A stretch of 64,000 nt of DNA from Progne subis subis (taxonomy: Eukaryota; Chordata; Aves; Passeriformes; Hirundinidae): contig JAKJHU010000056.1 of assembly GCA_022316685.1 (NCBI GenBank), forward strand, positions 4,228,169 through 4,292,168. Direction: 5' to 3'. Positions within the stretch are counted from its first letter, which is position 1, and each line of letters opens with the position of its first letter. Below are positions 1 through 10,783 of the stretch, in pieces. The position numbers and the translations under genes are program-made. Below the pieces are notes generated by a model. It had not been told where the DNA came from. It made no database searches and saw only the letters and a program-made list of their open reading frames with translations.

Positions 1-1975
1 CTGGAGTGATCTTCTGGTTCCTGGGGCTATATCAGCAGAAAAGAAATATTGGCAACAGTGAAAGGAGCACTAGAAAGTTGCTCTGAGGTCAATATTTACA
101 TTTTCAAAAAGCAGCAAAGGACAGAATTTAGAGGGACCTGAACACTTGGGCTCATATTTCCAAAGCATCTTAGAATGTAAATGTCCAATTCAATTTCTGT
201 AATTTCTCTGACATCTCAAAACATTCTCCAGATGTCAGAGATATGGGTGCAAAAAAACATCTCCTGCCATTTTATAAGTCCAACTGGAAAAGTTCTGGGA
301 CAAGAAAAGAGCCCTTTGTGGGCAGTCAGAGCAGAGCAGCTGTGCAGCAGGTAAGACAACTGTGGACATTGCTTGTGCAAGAACAACCAGGACATCACCT
401 TTGGGCTGAATGGAAAAGAAAGTCACCATAACTGAGCAGGGTCACGAAAAGAGATTTTCTTAGGAAAGATTTTTGAGAGGCTGAGTGAATTTGCAGCAGT
501 TTTAGCTAATGTTCTGAGTTCAGAGTTCAGTGATGAGTTTATCTTTGTTGCTGCTCTGGGCTGGTGCTGGGTTTCAGTGGGAATCAAGCTGAAGTCTTGG
601 TATGGAGACAAATCACAGAACGCGTGGTGTTGGGGCAGCGTTGGATTGTTTGCATCTCGCAGATTATACCAAGTGGAATCACTAAACTCACAATTCCATC
701 CCAGCAAGTAATGCTCAAGTGTAGCACCATGGAGCAGCACATTCCCTGCCTCCTGAGTATTGCCCTCCCTGGTGTGGCTCCCACAACTGTTTGCAAGCCA
801 CAGGGTCTGGGTTTGAATGGATGAGGAAAAAAATCACCCTGAGGAACACTGTGGAGCTTCATGAGACTGTTGTCATCACTCTCCTGTAGGAAACCATGAA
901 TCAGAGCTTCTCCCACTGCCTGCTTTCCATCCTCCTGTTTCCTCTCTCACATGGACACTTTGACAATAGGGACCCTCCTCAGCAGGGACCAAAGTGAAAT
1001 TCAGCCACATACAACAAAGCTAATTTTTTTTCAAAGCTGTTAAATGTGGGAAGAACTGACTGAGCAGCTTACCATTACTTGGAATAATACAAAATCTGTG
1101 TTTTTTTGTTTTCCCTGAGGGATTCTGACCAGAAGAAGCAGAAGGCCTGAGGCTGATGAACAAAACCAGCGTGGAAATCTACAGAAACAATAATGAGAGG
1201 GCACCTTGTGGTATGGTGCCAGTAGTCACTCGGAGATCTGGGATTATTTCTCCAGCTTCCGCCTGAATTCTGAATTTAGCTGCCTCAAATACTTGGATCC
1301 TCCCTCTTCCTCATGTTTAAAAATTACTGCCCTGAATCCAAAATCTCAGGTGCTGACATTAACATTAATGCAGTCTCAGACTCCCAGCCTGCTAATCCAA
1401 AAAAACCCCACAGTAAACCACTCTCTTGATCCAAATGGTTGATGATAGGCACTGAGAAAGCTGCAGTGAGTGCCAAAAGTCCCCACGTTAATGGCAGGAG
1501 GAAAAAATCCACATTACACCAATATTTGGATTTGGGCAGCACTCGAGCCTGGTATTAAAGACCTGAAGACTGCCAGGATCTCACCCACCCTTGGAACATC
1601 ACTTCAAAGTCTAGAGCAAACCCTCCTTGGTCCACAAACTGTTCCTCATCCTGGTAGGAAAGTTACAGAAGTGATACTAATCTAAATCCAGATGTCAGAA
1701 TGCAGATTGCTGCCAAAATTTAGCTGTGGTTAAGAAAATTACCAGAAAAAAAATCAAACTCAAGGATTTGGGGATGCTCATTGCGGAGCAGGAGCCAAGG
1801 AAACTCGTTTACAGCTTGCTTGTCATTTAGAACAATTAATCACTGAGCCTTGGCTTCACTTCCCACAGATTACTCAAAGGATGCCTGCCTGGTTGGATTA
1901 AGCCAAAGTGCCTTGATAGAGTCAGTAACTACCTGGGATATGGATGAAAACTGGCAGGTCAACTCACTGATCTAG
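1..1975. other. Unique non-coding sequence
   Basis: I see no gene, RNA gene or recognisable transposon. Open frames of 60-110 codons occur on both strands over the same bases, as expected by chance. The sequence is of ordinary composition with only short homopolymers. Confidence 0.5.

Positions 1976-2015
<40 letters not shown>
1976..2015 (+). repeat. Poly(A) tract, 40 nt
   Basis: An uninterrupted run of about 40 A. It follows unique sequence without an obvious retrocopy upstream. It could be a homopolymer expansion or the tail of an unrecognised retroposed transcript. Confidence 0.9.
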
Positions 2016-2021
<6 letters not shown>

Positions 2022-3799
2022 TTATTTATTGAGATAATAAGGACCACCTCTTTTCCCCCTTAACCTCTTCCTGATAGCAGGACTGAATTCATAACCAAGG
2101 AGGTTATGAATATCTCAGATGCTCCTGGACTTCCCCAGTTGTGGGGTCTTTCTGGTCGTGAAGTCATAAAGGGCATTAAGAAATGTGCTAAAGATTAGCT
2201 AATAAGAGAGGCAAAATGAAGTTTTGGAAAAAGTAACAATTCCTTCCACTATTCTTTGGAAGATCCACTCTCCTGAGGAAGCAGTAGCAGGTGTGACCCC
2301 AACAATAGACACAAAATTGGACAACACCAGAAATATGAGGTTTTGTGGGCGACACATCCCTGAGGTGAGTCTGCATTTGGGAACCCTCAGCTTTTCCCTG
2401 GCCAGGGTCTCGGTGAGGGACACAGGATCTGCAGCTTCCTCTCCAACCACAGCTATTATCCCAGGCTGACCCTCACCTTACCATGGCTTGGTCCTGGACC
2501 TGCCTGGACACTGGGAACGTGCCTGCAGATCTGGCTGGTGGCCATAATTCTATCTGCATGCAGGGTCAGCGTGGCTGGTTCAGACTGCCAGAAGTTGTCA
2601 CCAGTTAGAAAAGAGACAAAAATTATAAATATCCCATTCGTCAGATGTTAGGTGTTATACACACACAATAAAGGAACCAGAAGCTGAATTTTATGTGAAA
2701 GCAGGAAAGTATCTTCATCTGAAATAAGTTTTTCTGTTTAAATGAGGGAAAAAGTCAAGATGGATGTGTGCTGTGTTCCCAGACCGTCCCTGAGAGGCAT
2801 GAACTTTACAGATTCATAGACCTATCTGGAAATATTCAGCATCATTCACTTAGGTCATTATCAGACCTAAATCAAAGCAAGTATAGATTTCTAATTACTT
2901 TTACAAATAATAAAGTAGCTAGAACATAACTTCCTGACATTTTCAATTGTATTTTTCCTCCATACTGCAGCTATAAAGTGATCACTGATGCCTAAGAAGC
3001 ACCAATGAAAACAGAGACACCAGATATTAGGAAGTCTCTTATTTATGCACTGTATCTACAAAAAGGATGCTTTTCTTCAGTTAAGCAGTGAATGGCTGCT
3101 TTAGTCTGGGTCTCCAGCTCTCCTTTCCTGTTCCAATATAAAATCTTCATCAAGAAGGGTTTTCCATTTAGGAGATCCTGTCTACACCATCTTTCTCAAT
3201 ACACTCGCAATTATTTTGTCTCCAAGTGAACTCATTTGCATTTTGTAATGCATTCTAATTCCACAACATATTTCAGAAAAATTAAACACCAAAGAGATAT
3301 TCCAGAGTACATTTCAGCTGACTTTTCCTTAAAGTAGTAGTTATTTATGATAAAAGTTTATTCTGTCTTGAATTATCCTGCCCTAAAATTAACTGCAATA
3401 AGCAACAGTTTGAGGTGTAGAATGCTGCTAATCAGACTGAAATTAAAGCACCAAATTATTTCGTTGAATAGTCAGGGAAGTCTGGGCCACCCACAGGCAG
3501 CTGGGTTGATGCTGGTTACAGACCTGCTCCTCAGCACTCTGAGCCAGTAGTGGAGCAGTACTGGAGCTAAGGAACATTTCAAAAAATCTCAATTTCTTCT
3601 TCTTTCTTTCTTAATCTGAACTTTCAGACCACCACTGTAATGTTTTAGACAAGGCTATCTCCAGGTCCCTGTGAGGACACCAGCAACCTTGGAGTTATGC
3701 AAGTGCATTAATTCTGCAGAGGATGAGGAAGATGAAGAGGATGAGAAGAGGAACGATGGGCAGAGTATCTCTGGTGCAGAACAGAGGACACTGGTTCAT
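2016..3799. other. Unique non-coding sequence
   Basis: AT-rich unique sequence. I see no coding exon and no confident repeat. A short GA-rich stretch near 3720-3755 precedes the old CR1 remnant. Confidence 0.45.
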
Positions 3800-4020
3800 A
3801 ACTTACTCATGAAAGGTGTGATCTTTAGCTGTGGGTCCTGAGAAGTGCAATAGACTTGATGTTAGGAAGCATTTCTGTGCTGAGAGGGTGGTTGAACAGT
3901 GGAACAGGCTGTTAAAGAGATGGCCAGTTCCCTCAGCCTGTCAGTTTGGACACTGGAGGAATTTGGACAATGCCTTTAACAATTTCCTTCAAACTGGTGA
4001 GCCCTGAAAGGGTCTGGCAA
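3800..4020 (+). mobile_element. Old CR1 LINE fragment, 5' part (interrupted by an LTR)
   Basis: The stretch from about 3850 (GATGTTAGGAAGCATTTCT, then GAGGGTGGTTGAACAGTGGAACAGG) is typical of the end of CR1 ORF2, followed by 3' UTR-like sequence (GGTGAGCCCTGAAAGGGTCTGG). It reads in plus orientation and is well diverged. The CR1 match appears to resume after the LTR at 4441, so the LTR inserted into this element. The upstream boundary is uncertain. Confidence 0.65.
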
Positions 4021-4440
4021 TGATGCCTTAAGTTTAGCTTTCATATTTTCCAGATTCTGTACTGCATTGCTATAAAATTCTGAACTTCATATAAAGGGTT
4101 AGCAAATTCTCTTTACAGTTCAGTTCCTTTTCCAGCCAAGAAAACCTGAGAACCAAGGACAGTGTTGCAGCTTCAGGCCCAAAAATTATGAACAACAGCA
4201 AATCGAGGGGAGCAATCTGGAAGAATGGGACTTCACAACCTGAAGCTGTAATTGGAGAATTAACCCCAATAAGTAAACGGACCAAAACTTACAAAAGTGT
4301 GAAAACGTGCGACCCGCTGTCCACCTTGCCATGCTTTTGTACTGCTTAAGGTGCATCCTTTGAGGGCCTTTAAATAAATATCTATTTTATTCCTTTAACA
4401 CTGTTCTAGCCTCTGTTCCAGGCAGCCTCTCAAGGCATCA
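4021..4440 (+). mobile_element. Solo LTR (family A), 420 bp
   Basis: The element begins TGATGCCTT and ends AAGGCATCA, a perfect 9-bp inverted repeat with canonical TG...CA ends. It has an AATAAA polyadenylation motif near its 3' end. A second copy of the same family lies at 14216-14662. Flanks GCAA and GCAG suggest a 4-bp target duplication with one mismatch, which I cannot call cleanly. No internal retroviral sequence is attached, so it is a solo LTR left by recombination. It is nested in a CR1. Confidence 0.85.
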
Positions 4441-4475
4441 GCAGTGGCACTGGATGATCTGTGGGTCCCATGTCC
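4441..4475 (+). mobile_element. Old CR1 LINE fragment, 3' continuation
   Basis: GCAGTGGCACTGGATGATCT matches the CR1 3' UTR segment that should follow the sequence ending at 4020. This supports one CR1 copy split by the solo LTR. Confidence 0.5.
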
Positions 4476-5506
4476 TAGGTGCTGTCCTCAGGACCAACAC
4501 ACTGGCAGAACGTAGCCCATGTTTTGTTCTCAACCAGCCTGTTCCTTACAGGACTGCCTGGGAAATGGGATTCCTGCTGCTTGGAAAGTGTCCTGAGATC
4601 CACACTCTGCTGCTTTGCCTTTTCATAGCAGCAATTCCCAGCGCACACCAGCAGTTCTGGGGCCATAACATTTACTGGGATTTTACCCGATTCATGTGAA
4701 AAATGTTGGTTTTTTAAAAAAGAGAAATGGGCTAACAAATTGGTTTTAACACAAACATGACCAAGCAGTGCAAACTGGAGCAGAGCAGCTCGTCAGTGCT
4801 GGGGTTTTCAGTCCAAATCCCAGTGCTGGCAGAGGTAGGAAAGGCCCTGAGGAGACACCGCTTGCCTTTCAAGTTGTTTGGTGTTTCTCAGCTGCACTCT
4901 GCCTTTGCAAAGCGGCTTCCTCACAGCAACAATCAAATTTGTTGCCTGAGGAGGGATAGAAGCAATTCTCACTACCCATTCTCCTAAAGAGTAATCTTTT
5001 TTTTTTTTTTTTTTTCCCCCCTAAACACGTTCATGGCATCTCTTTCCATGGTGAGAAATGTGCGGAGTAAGAACAGCACAAAGCTGTTCACGGTGCCTTG
5101 GCTGAGCTCTCAGGGGAGGGCAGCAGCATGTTCCTCTGTCCCCATCCCACAAGGAAAACTGGATCCTGTGTCCCCTCTGGGAAAAAAAAAAACAAAAACA
5201 ACTGACCACAGAGGTGCACAACACGTGTCTGTGTGTCACAAACACCATCGGGGCCAGGGGGGCTGTTCACACGTCAACAGATGTGCCAGGCAGCTTTGCC
5301 TCCTGCTCTGCACTCTCCAGGGAAACCCTGGGATACAGCAGCTCCTGCTGCAGCAGCAGGAAGGCAGCAGCAGGGCTGGATCAGCTGGAAAGAGCCTTGT
5401 GGACTGAGGTTGTGGCCCTGTGTGTGTATTGCCTGGCTCTGTGGGCAAGGAAATCTGCACACACTTACAACTGAGTTTTCATACTGGCTTGCTTGTGTAT
5501 TTTCAG
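4476..5506. other. Unique non-coding sequence
   Basis: Nothing gene-like. Contains a poly(T) tract at 4997-5015 and a short CAGCAG-rich patch near 5337-5375. Overlapping frames on both strands around 5030-5520 have no recognisable product. Confidence 0.45.
4997..5015. repeat. Poly(T) tract, 19 nt
   Basis: A pure run of T followed by five C. Confidence 0.9.
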
Positions 5507-5705
5507 TCCACATACACAAGCTCTAGGCAAATGGAGCATTTTTTCCCTTTTTTCCCTCTCATCTAAGGTATTCCTGTTTACAAATGGCACATCACACTGC
5601 AAGGGTCCACATACACAAGCTCTAGGCAAATGGAGCATTTTTTTCCCCTTTTTTCCCTCTCATCTAAGGTATTCCTGTTTACAAATGGCACATCACACTG
5701 CAAGG
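5507..5705 (+). repeat. Tandem duplication, 2 x ~99 bp
   Basis: The unit starting TCCACATACACAAGCTCTAG at 5507 is repeated from 5606. The copies are nearly identical, differing mainly by a few bases in the T/C run after GGAGCA. It contains no simple-repeat core, so it is a recent segmental tandem duplication. Confidence 0.95.
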
Positions 5706-6802
5706 TTCCATATTGCTCACTCTCCTCTAGCCCACCTGGTGAACGAGAGGCATCACTGCAGGAGGGGACATGAAATAGCCCCTGTATACCAGGGCAGCCC
5801 CTTTAACAGGTTCAGTCAGTCCCCACGAAACATTTTGGCGAGGTTGGATAGATGTCACAAAGTGAGATCACTCCACACATTACACTCAACTTGTCCTGGT
5901 ATCCCACTGCTTGCTTCAGGGCTGTGATTTCTTGTCCAGAACTGCTCATAGTAGTAGTTATCTTCTGACAGAAAAGGCAGGAAATCCTCTGTAGTAAGGA
6001 ATGTGTGGGTTTTCACATGCTGTCTCCGCTTTGTTCACAGTTTGCAGGCAATTTAAAAGCAGCTATTGAAGATACCAAGGCAGGCTCTGCCTGTTATGTG
6101 AAAAGCTTTTATGAAAACAAAACCTTGGATAAGATTGGCAGGGGGGTATTTCACAGTGCTGAACATCCATAATTTTAACCAACTATACTTTAAATAATAC
6201 CTTTTTTTAACCTGTCATACGAAGCAGTGCCTGAGAATATTCCCAGCACTTCAGAAACCCGGTGCAGCATTTAACTCCTCTCTTCCGAACGGCTCTTTCC
6301 GCACAGATTGATTCCCCAAATCTGCTTTTTGACAGGAGGGAGGGCTGCCTTGAAAACAGTGCAAAGTACATAAACCTCAGAGCAAGATGTATGTGCCCAT
6401 TCCAGCACTGCCCAGCTGCTGTGGGACCTCTTCACTTTGTGATTTAGAAAGCACTTCCATGCTATCGACACTTGCAGATAACAGAAATCAGCTGTATGTT
6501 TGCAGCCTGGTGGTGTGCAGACAGGTTTTTGTCTGGACTTTGGGTTTCCAAATTCAACTGTTTTTGGAGAAGTGAGGAGCCATTAAAAAGCAGCAAAGTT
6601 TAATTTGGGAAGACAAGCCAAATCTCACGCTTACAGCCAGTGAAGGGGTGGAGGATGCTTCTGGTTGTGAATGCTTGAAACTGTCCTAGTGCAAGAATCA
6701 AACCCACCCAAGAGAGCATGGACACGTGGCCTTTCAAGAACAGGGAGCACAATATATGACTTGAGAAGGATAAAAAAATGCTAATTACAGGTGAAAATGT
6801 GG
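5706..6802. other. Unique non-coding sequence
   Basis: I recognise no gene or repeat here. Short frames on both strands are not supported by any protein motif. Confidence 0.45.
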
Positions 6803-7085
6803 AATCACAGAATGGCTTGGGTTGGAAGGAAATTTAGACCATCTATTTCCACCACCTCTGCCGTGGGCAGTGACACCTTCCACTATCCCAGGTTGTTCAA
6901 AGCCCCATCCAGCCTGGTCTTGAGCACTGCCAGGGATGAGGCAGCCACAGCTTCTCTGGGCAACCTGTGCCAGGGCCTCACCACCCTATGACTGAAGAAT
7001 TTCTTCCAAACATCTAATCTAAATCTCGCCTCTTTTGTTTTAAAACCATCCCCCCTTGTCCTATCACTCTCTGCCCGTGTAAAAT
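6803..7085 (-). mobile_element. CR1 LINE, 5'-truncated 3' end
   Basis: Read on the plus strand it starts AATCACAGAATGGCTTGGGTTGGAAGG, the reverse complement of the CR1 3' tail. On the minus strand the translation contains EARFRLDVWKKFFSHRVV and PWHRLPREAVAASSLAVLKT, the characteristic end of CR1 ORF2 (reverse-transcriptase polyprotein). Only about 280 bp remain, as is normal for CR1 truncated by incomplete target-primed reverse transcription. Divergence looks moderate. It is not coding-competent. Confidence 0.93.
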
Positions 7086-9194
7086 CAATGAAGGGAATAA
7101 AAGTCTCCTTTGTTAAACGAAGCAGACAGCGATCATTTAGAAAATACCCACCATTTAAGCTCAAATCTCCACTTTGGGGAATATTTTTGAATTATATCCA
7201 TTGTATCTGTGACTGCCTCAGTGTCAGTGTTATCTCTCTATTGAAATTTATATTTGTGTTGCCTCTCAGTTGATCCTCTCAGGTATATCTGTGCTGGTTT
7301 TGCATGTTGAGACACTTATTCAATCCCCTCCAAAGCACTCAAATCCTGCACATCAAAGCATCCAGCAGGCAAATCCAGTTACTTCCAACTAGAGTTTCTA
7401 TAACTAGGTTTTGTAGAGGGCTCAATATGCAGAAAAGGTAGAAGATATTTTCAATCAATAAATTGAGAAGGATTTGGGTGCTTTATATTTATTTGAAATT
7501 CAATAGGCATGCTGTGTTATGCTTTCTCCAAGAGCTCCCCAAATGTGCCAGGAACAATGCACAGGCTCAAAACCATCATTTCAAGGCGCTGCAGGCTTTT
7601 TTCTGCTCCAAAGACAGTTTCCCCTCATCCTCTGGATTTACTTCTACTTGCAATGATTAAAATTTAATACAGAAAAGCCAAACCCCAACCTTCTACACTC
7701 TCCAGGGAGTTATATGTCTGTGCTAATGGATAAGAATCTTAAAAGTGACTTAATTTTGTATGCTGCCATCTGCTTCCCCCAGTATCATATTTTTTCAGCT
7801 GAACCAGCGCTGTACAACTTGTATTGAACAAAGCTGTATCCGTGTCAAACAGCATCTCCCAAATTCTGATCAAAATGTGTCGTGGACCTGAGGATCCTCA
7901 GCAAGTGCTGGACAACATTTCAAGTGTTCAGTGGTAACAGTGGGAGCTCAGCTTCATCCTTCCCAACCTGATTTCACCCACAATCAACCCTGAGCTGATG
8001 ATCTCTGCCCTGCCTCACATACAGACAGATCCAAACACGTCTTCTCTTCCCAAAACGCTGCTGCTTCAGGCTGTTGCATCTTCTTCTGCAAAAATCTTCC
8101 CTGCAGACCAGCCAGGCCATCTCAAAATGCAAATGCCACAGGCAAACCTTCAGGGCACCTCTCAAATCTCCCACATTGGCCTGAATGAAATAATGAAATC
8201 CCCGGAGAAGACTTGCCCAACCATTTTGCAGAGCCAGGTCCTTGTTGAATCCCCACATCTTTTGGGGTGGCAGAGCCATCGCTCGTATCACCTGTGGGCA
8301 TCGCAGAGGTGCCCACTGGATCTGTTCACTGACCTCCACAGCTCATCTCATCTCATCTCAGAGATGGCTCACCTGGGATCCACCACACATCTGATTGTGA
8401 AAGGAACCAAATTCCTGTTGCTGTTAAGCCACACAGATGGAAATGAGGTGTGCAGAGGTGATATTTCTACCACCACCATCAACCCCTTCAGTTCAGTGTC
8501 CATCTTTCAGAGAGCAGAGGAGTAATTTCAGTTTTTAATTAACTTTTTAATTTATCCTAGGCAGCCTTACATTTCTGGTAGCCCTTTTTCTTGCCAGTTT
8601 TTCTACTGTGCCTGCATTTAATTCACCTGCCTCCCTCTTTTTCTTTTTTTTTTCTTTTTTTTTTTTTTTTTTCCCCATAATCACTTATTTCCCTCATCTT
8701 GCAGGTTGGATTTATGACTTTTACTGAGAATCCCATAATGTCATGAGGCAGCTGAGGATCAATTTTTTCCTCATGCATATTAAACCCAGCAGCACAGGGA
8801 GCTCACGCTCTACCAACCTCTTGCTTTCTAACAAAGGTCAGAGCAAGAAAATGGAAAGAAACACCTCCTGCTGTGCTTCCTCCAAACTCTTGGAGACCCT
8901 GTGTTATACAAATGGAAGTTGAAGGAAACCTGACCTGATTTCCAATTGCTGGGGCTCTTTTCCAACCCAAAATTTCCTCCAGCCCCACAGAACTGCTGTG
9001 AATCTCACACCTCTGCCAGTTACACCAACTGCATCCACTGCATTGCCCAGACCTTGGCCCACACTGAGTCTTTTTCTGATGATGGGTTTTTGCCTTCTGT
9101 GCTGCCTTGCACATCTGCCAGTAAGTCCCATGTTAGCCAATATTTCCATGCTTTCTTGTGTTTTATGAGAAAATCTCTATAGCAGGATGTGTGG
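7086..9194. other. Unique non-coding sequence
   Basis: No gene recognised. A 175-codon plus-strand frame at about 7998-8525 has no recognisable domain and is overlapped by minus-strand frames. A T-rich tract lies at 8638-8672. Confidence 0.4.
8638..8672. repeat. T-rich tract
   Basis: About 35 nt of T with a few interrupting C. Confidence 0.85.
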
Positions 9195-9380
9195 GTTTTG
9201 GTGGGGTTTTTTTGGGTTTTTTTTTTTTTTTTGTGGTTTTTTTTTTTGGTTGTGTTTTTTTTTTTGTTTTGTTTTGGGTTTTTTTTTGTTTTGTTTTGGT
9301 TTTGTTTTTGTTTTGTTTTGGTTTGGTTTTTTATTATTATTTTTTGTTTTGTTTTTGTTTGTTTTGGGGGGTTTTTTTTG
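9195..9380. repeat. G/T low-complexity tract, (GTTTT)n-like
   Basis: Nearly all bases are T or G on the plus strand, in imperfect GTTTT/GTTTTT units with a TTATTATTATT interruption near 9331. The phenylalanine-rich and lysine-rich frames that cross it are artefacts of the repeat. Confidence 0.95.
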
Positions 9381-10514
9381 AGGTGGTTTGTTGTTCCAAA
9401 AGGTGACATTTGCTGGTGGGCTCCCAACACGTGCAGATGCTCAGCATTCGCTGTTCATGGAAAGATACTTTGTGTTTCAAGGAAAACTGACTCCTCTAAA
9501 CAGAGACCTGGTTTTATCTCTTTTGGCAAAGTCTCTGGGCTTTAAATCCTTTTTAGCCACGTCCAAGTTTGTGACCTTTTCTATTTCATGCCCTGCCGTG
9601 GCTAGCTCATGATTCTCCTTAAAAAGCTGGCTACTTCTGGCGTCTCACCCATCTGACTCTTTATTTAAGTGATTTATAACTGAGGGATTCTGCATGGGGG
9701 AGAAGGAGAAGCAGAGGCACAGCCCCTGATGTCACCACATTTATGCACAGAGACATCCAGGCCATGGCTTTGCTGAGTGTAGGAGTGAGCCAGCAGCCAC
9801 AAAGAGCATCACTGCTTCCTGTTCAGCCAGCACTTGGTCCCAAACCGCAGTCTCAGAGGCCCACAGGATGGCAGGGGACATTAAAGCTTCCTTTAGTACC
9901 TGAATTATCTCCCATCACCCACTCACGCTCCCTCCCGTACCACCTGCTTAATCACCTGTAACATTGCCTCACATTGAAGGTGATGATTAAACATCTCCCT
10001 TCCAAAGAGGTCTAATCCACCTCAGAGAAAATCAGCCCCCAGCCTGTGCTGTACCACTGGTACGGTCAGTGCACAGCCCTGGCAGCCTTGGCTTTCCTAC
10101 CCAGAGGAGTCCATCCTATCTGTAACAACCTGCCTGGAGTTATTCCTTTATTGAGCAGCCTTCTTCCACTGAATCCCTTCAGCCACTCTGACACCGGGAG
10201 AAAAATGCCAACGACGTGAGCAGAAATCAGCAAGGGACAGAGCTTGTGGTAAAGTTCCAGAATTTTATGGTGTAGCGCATGTAACAGCTGTAGCAACTCG
10301 AAATTCTCGTGGTGATCCTTTTGATATTGAGTCCTACAAGGGAATATGTAGAAAAAATGCATTACTTGGGCAAAGTCTGACTGCTTTTCTCCTCACAAAA
10401 GTCATGGACATAGCAGTGAAGTGCCCAACTCCCTCTGCAGTGATTCTTCCCAACTCACCTCCACAGCAAAGGAGATGTTTGCCATCTTACACTGCTCACG
10501 GGATGCCCAAAGTA
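9381..10514. other. Unique non-coding sequence
   Basis: Nothing recognisable between the GT-rich tract and the CR1 copy. Confidence 0.45.
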
Positions 10515-10783
10515 ACAAGTGACAGGATGAGAGAAAATGGTCTCAAGTCACGTCAGGGGAGGTTTAGGTTGGATGCTAGGGAAAATTTCTTCACCAAGAA
10601 GGTTGTCAAGCATTGGAACAGGGTGCTCAGGGCAGTGGTGGAGTCACCAACCCTGGAAGTGTTCCAAAAACATGAACGTGTCTCACTTAGAGACATGGTT
10701 TGGTGGTGGACATGGCAATGCTGAGTTAGAGGTTGGACTCCATGATCTTAAAGGTGTTTCCCAACCCAAACAATTCTATGACT
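10515..10783 (+). mobile_element. CR1 LINE, 5'-truncated 3' end
   Basis: The plus-strand translation contains [19 protein letters not shown] followed by KHWNR and [22 protein letters not shown], the usual C-terminus of CR1 ORF2. It then runs through the short 3' UTR (GGTTGGACTCCATGATCTTA) to CCAACCCAAACAATTCTATGA, the CR1 3' tail. The ORF2 frame is open through its end but lacks everything upstream, so the copy is dead on arrival. Confidence 0.95.

Noticed and set aside
7998..8525. 175-codon plus-strand frame
   Set aside because: No domain, no splice context, overlapped by minus-strand frames; compatible with chance, though a transcript search would be decisive.
9020..9545. Phenylalanine-rich and lysine-rich frames that look like membrane proteins
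   Set aside because: They cross the G/T low-complexity tract and have no sequence of their own.
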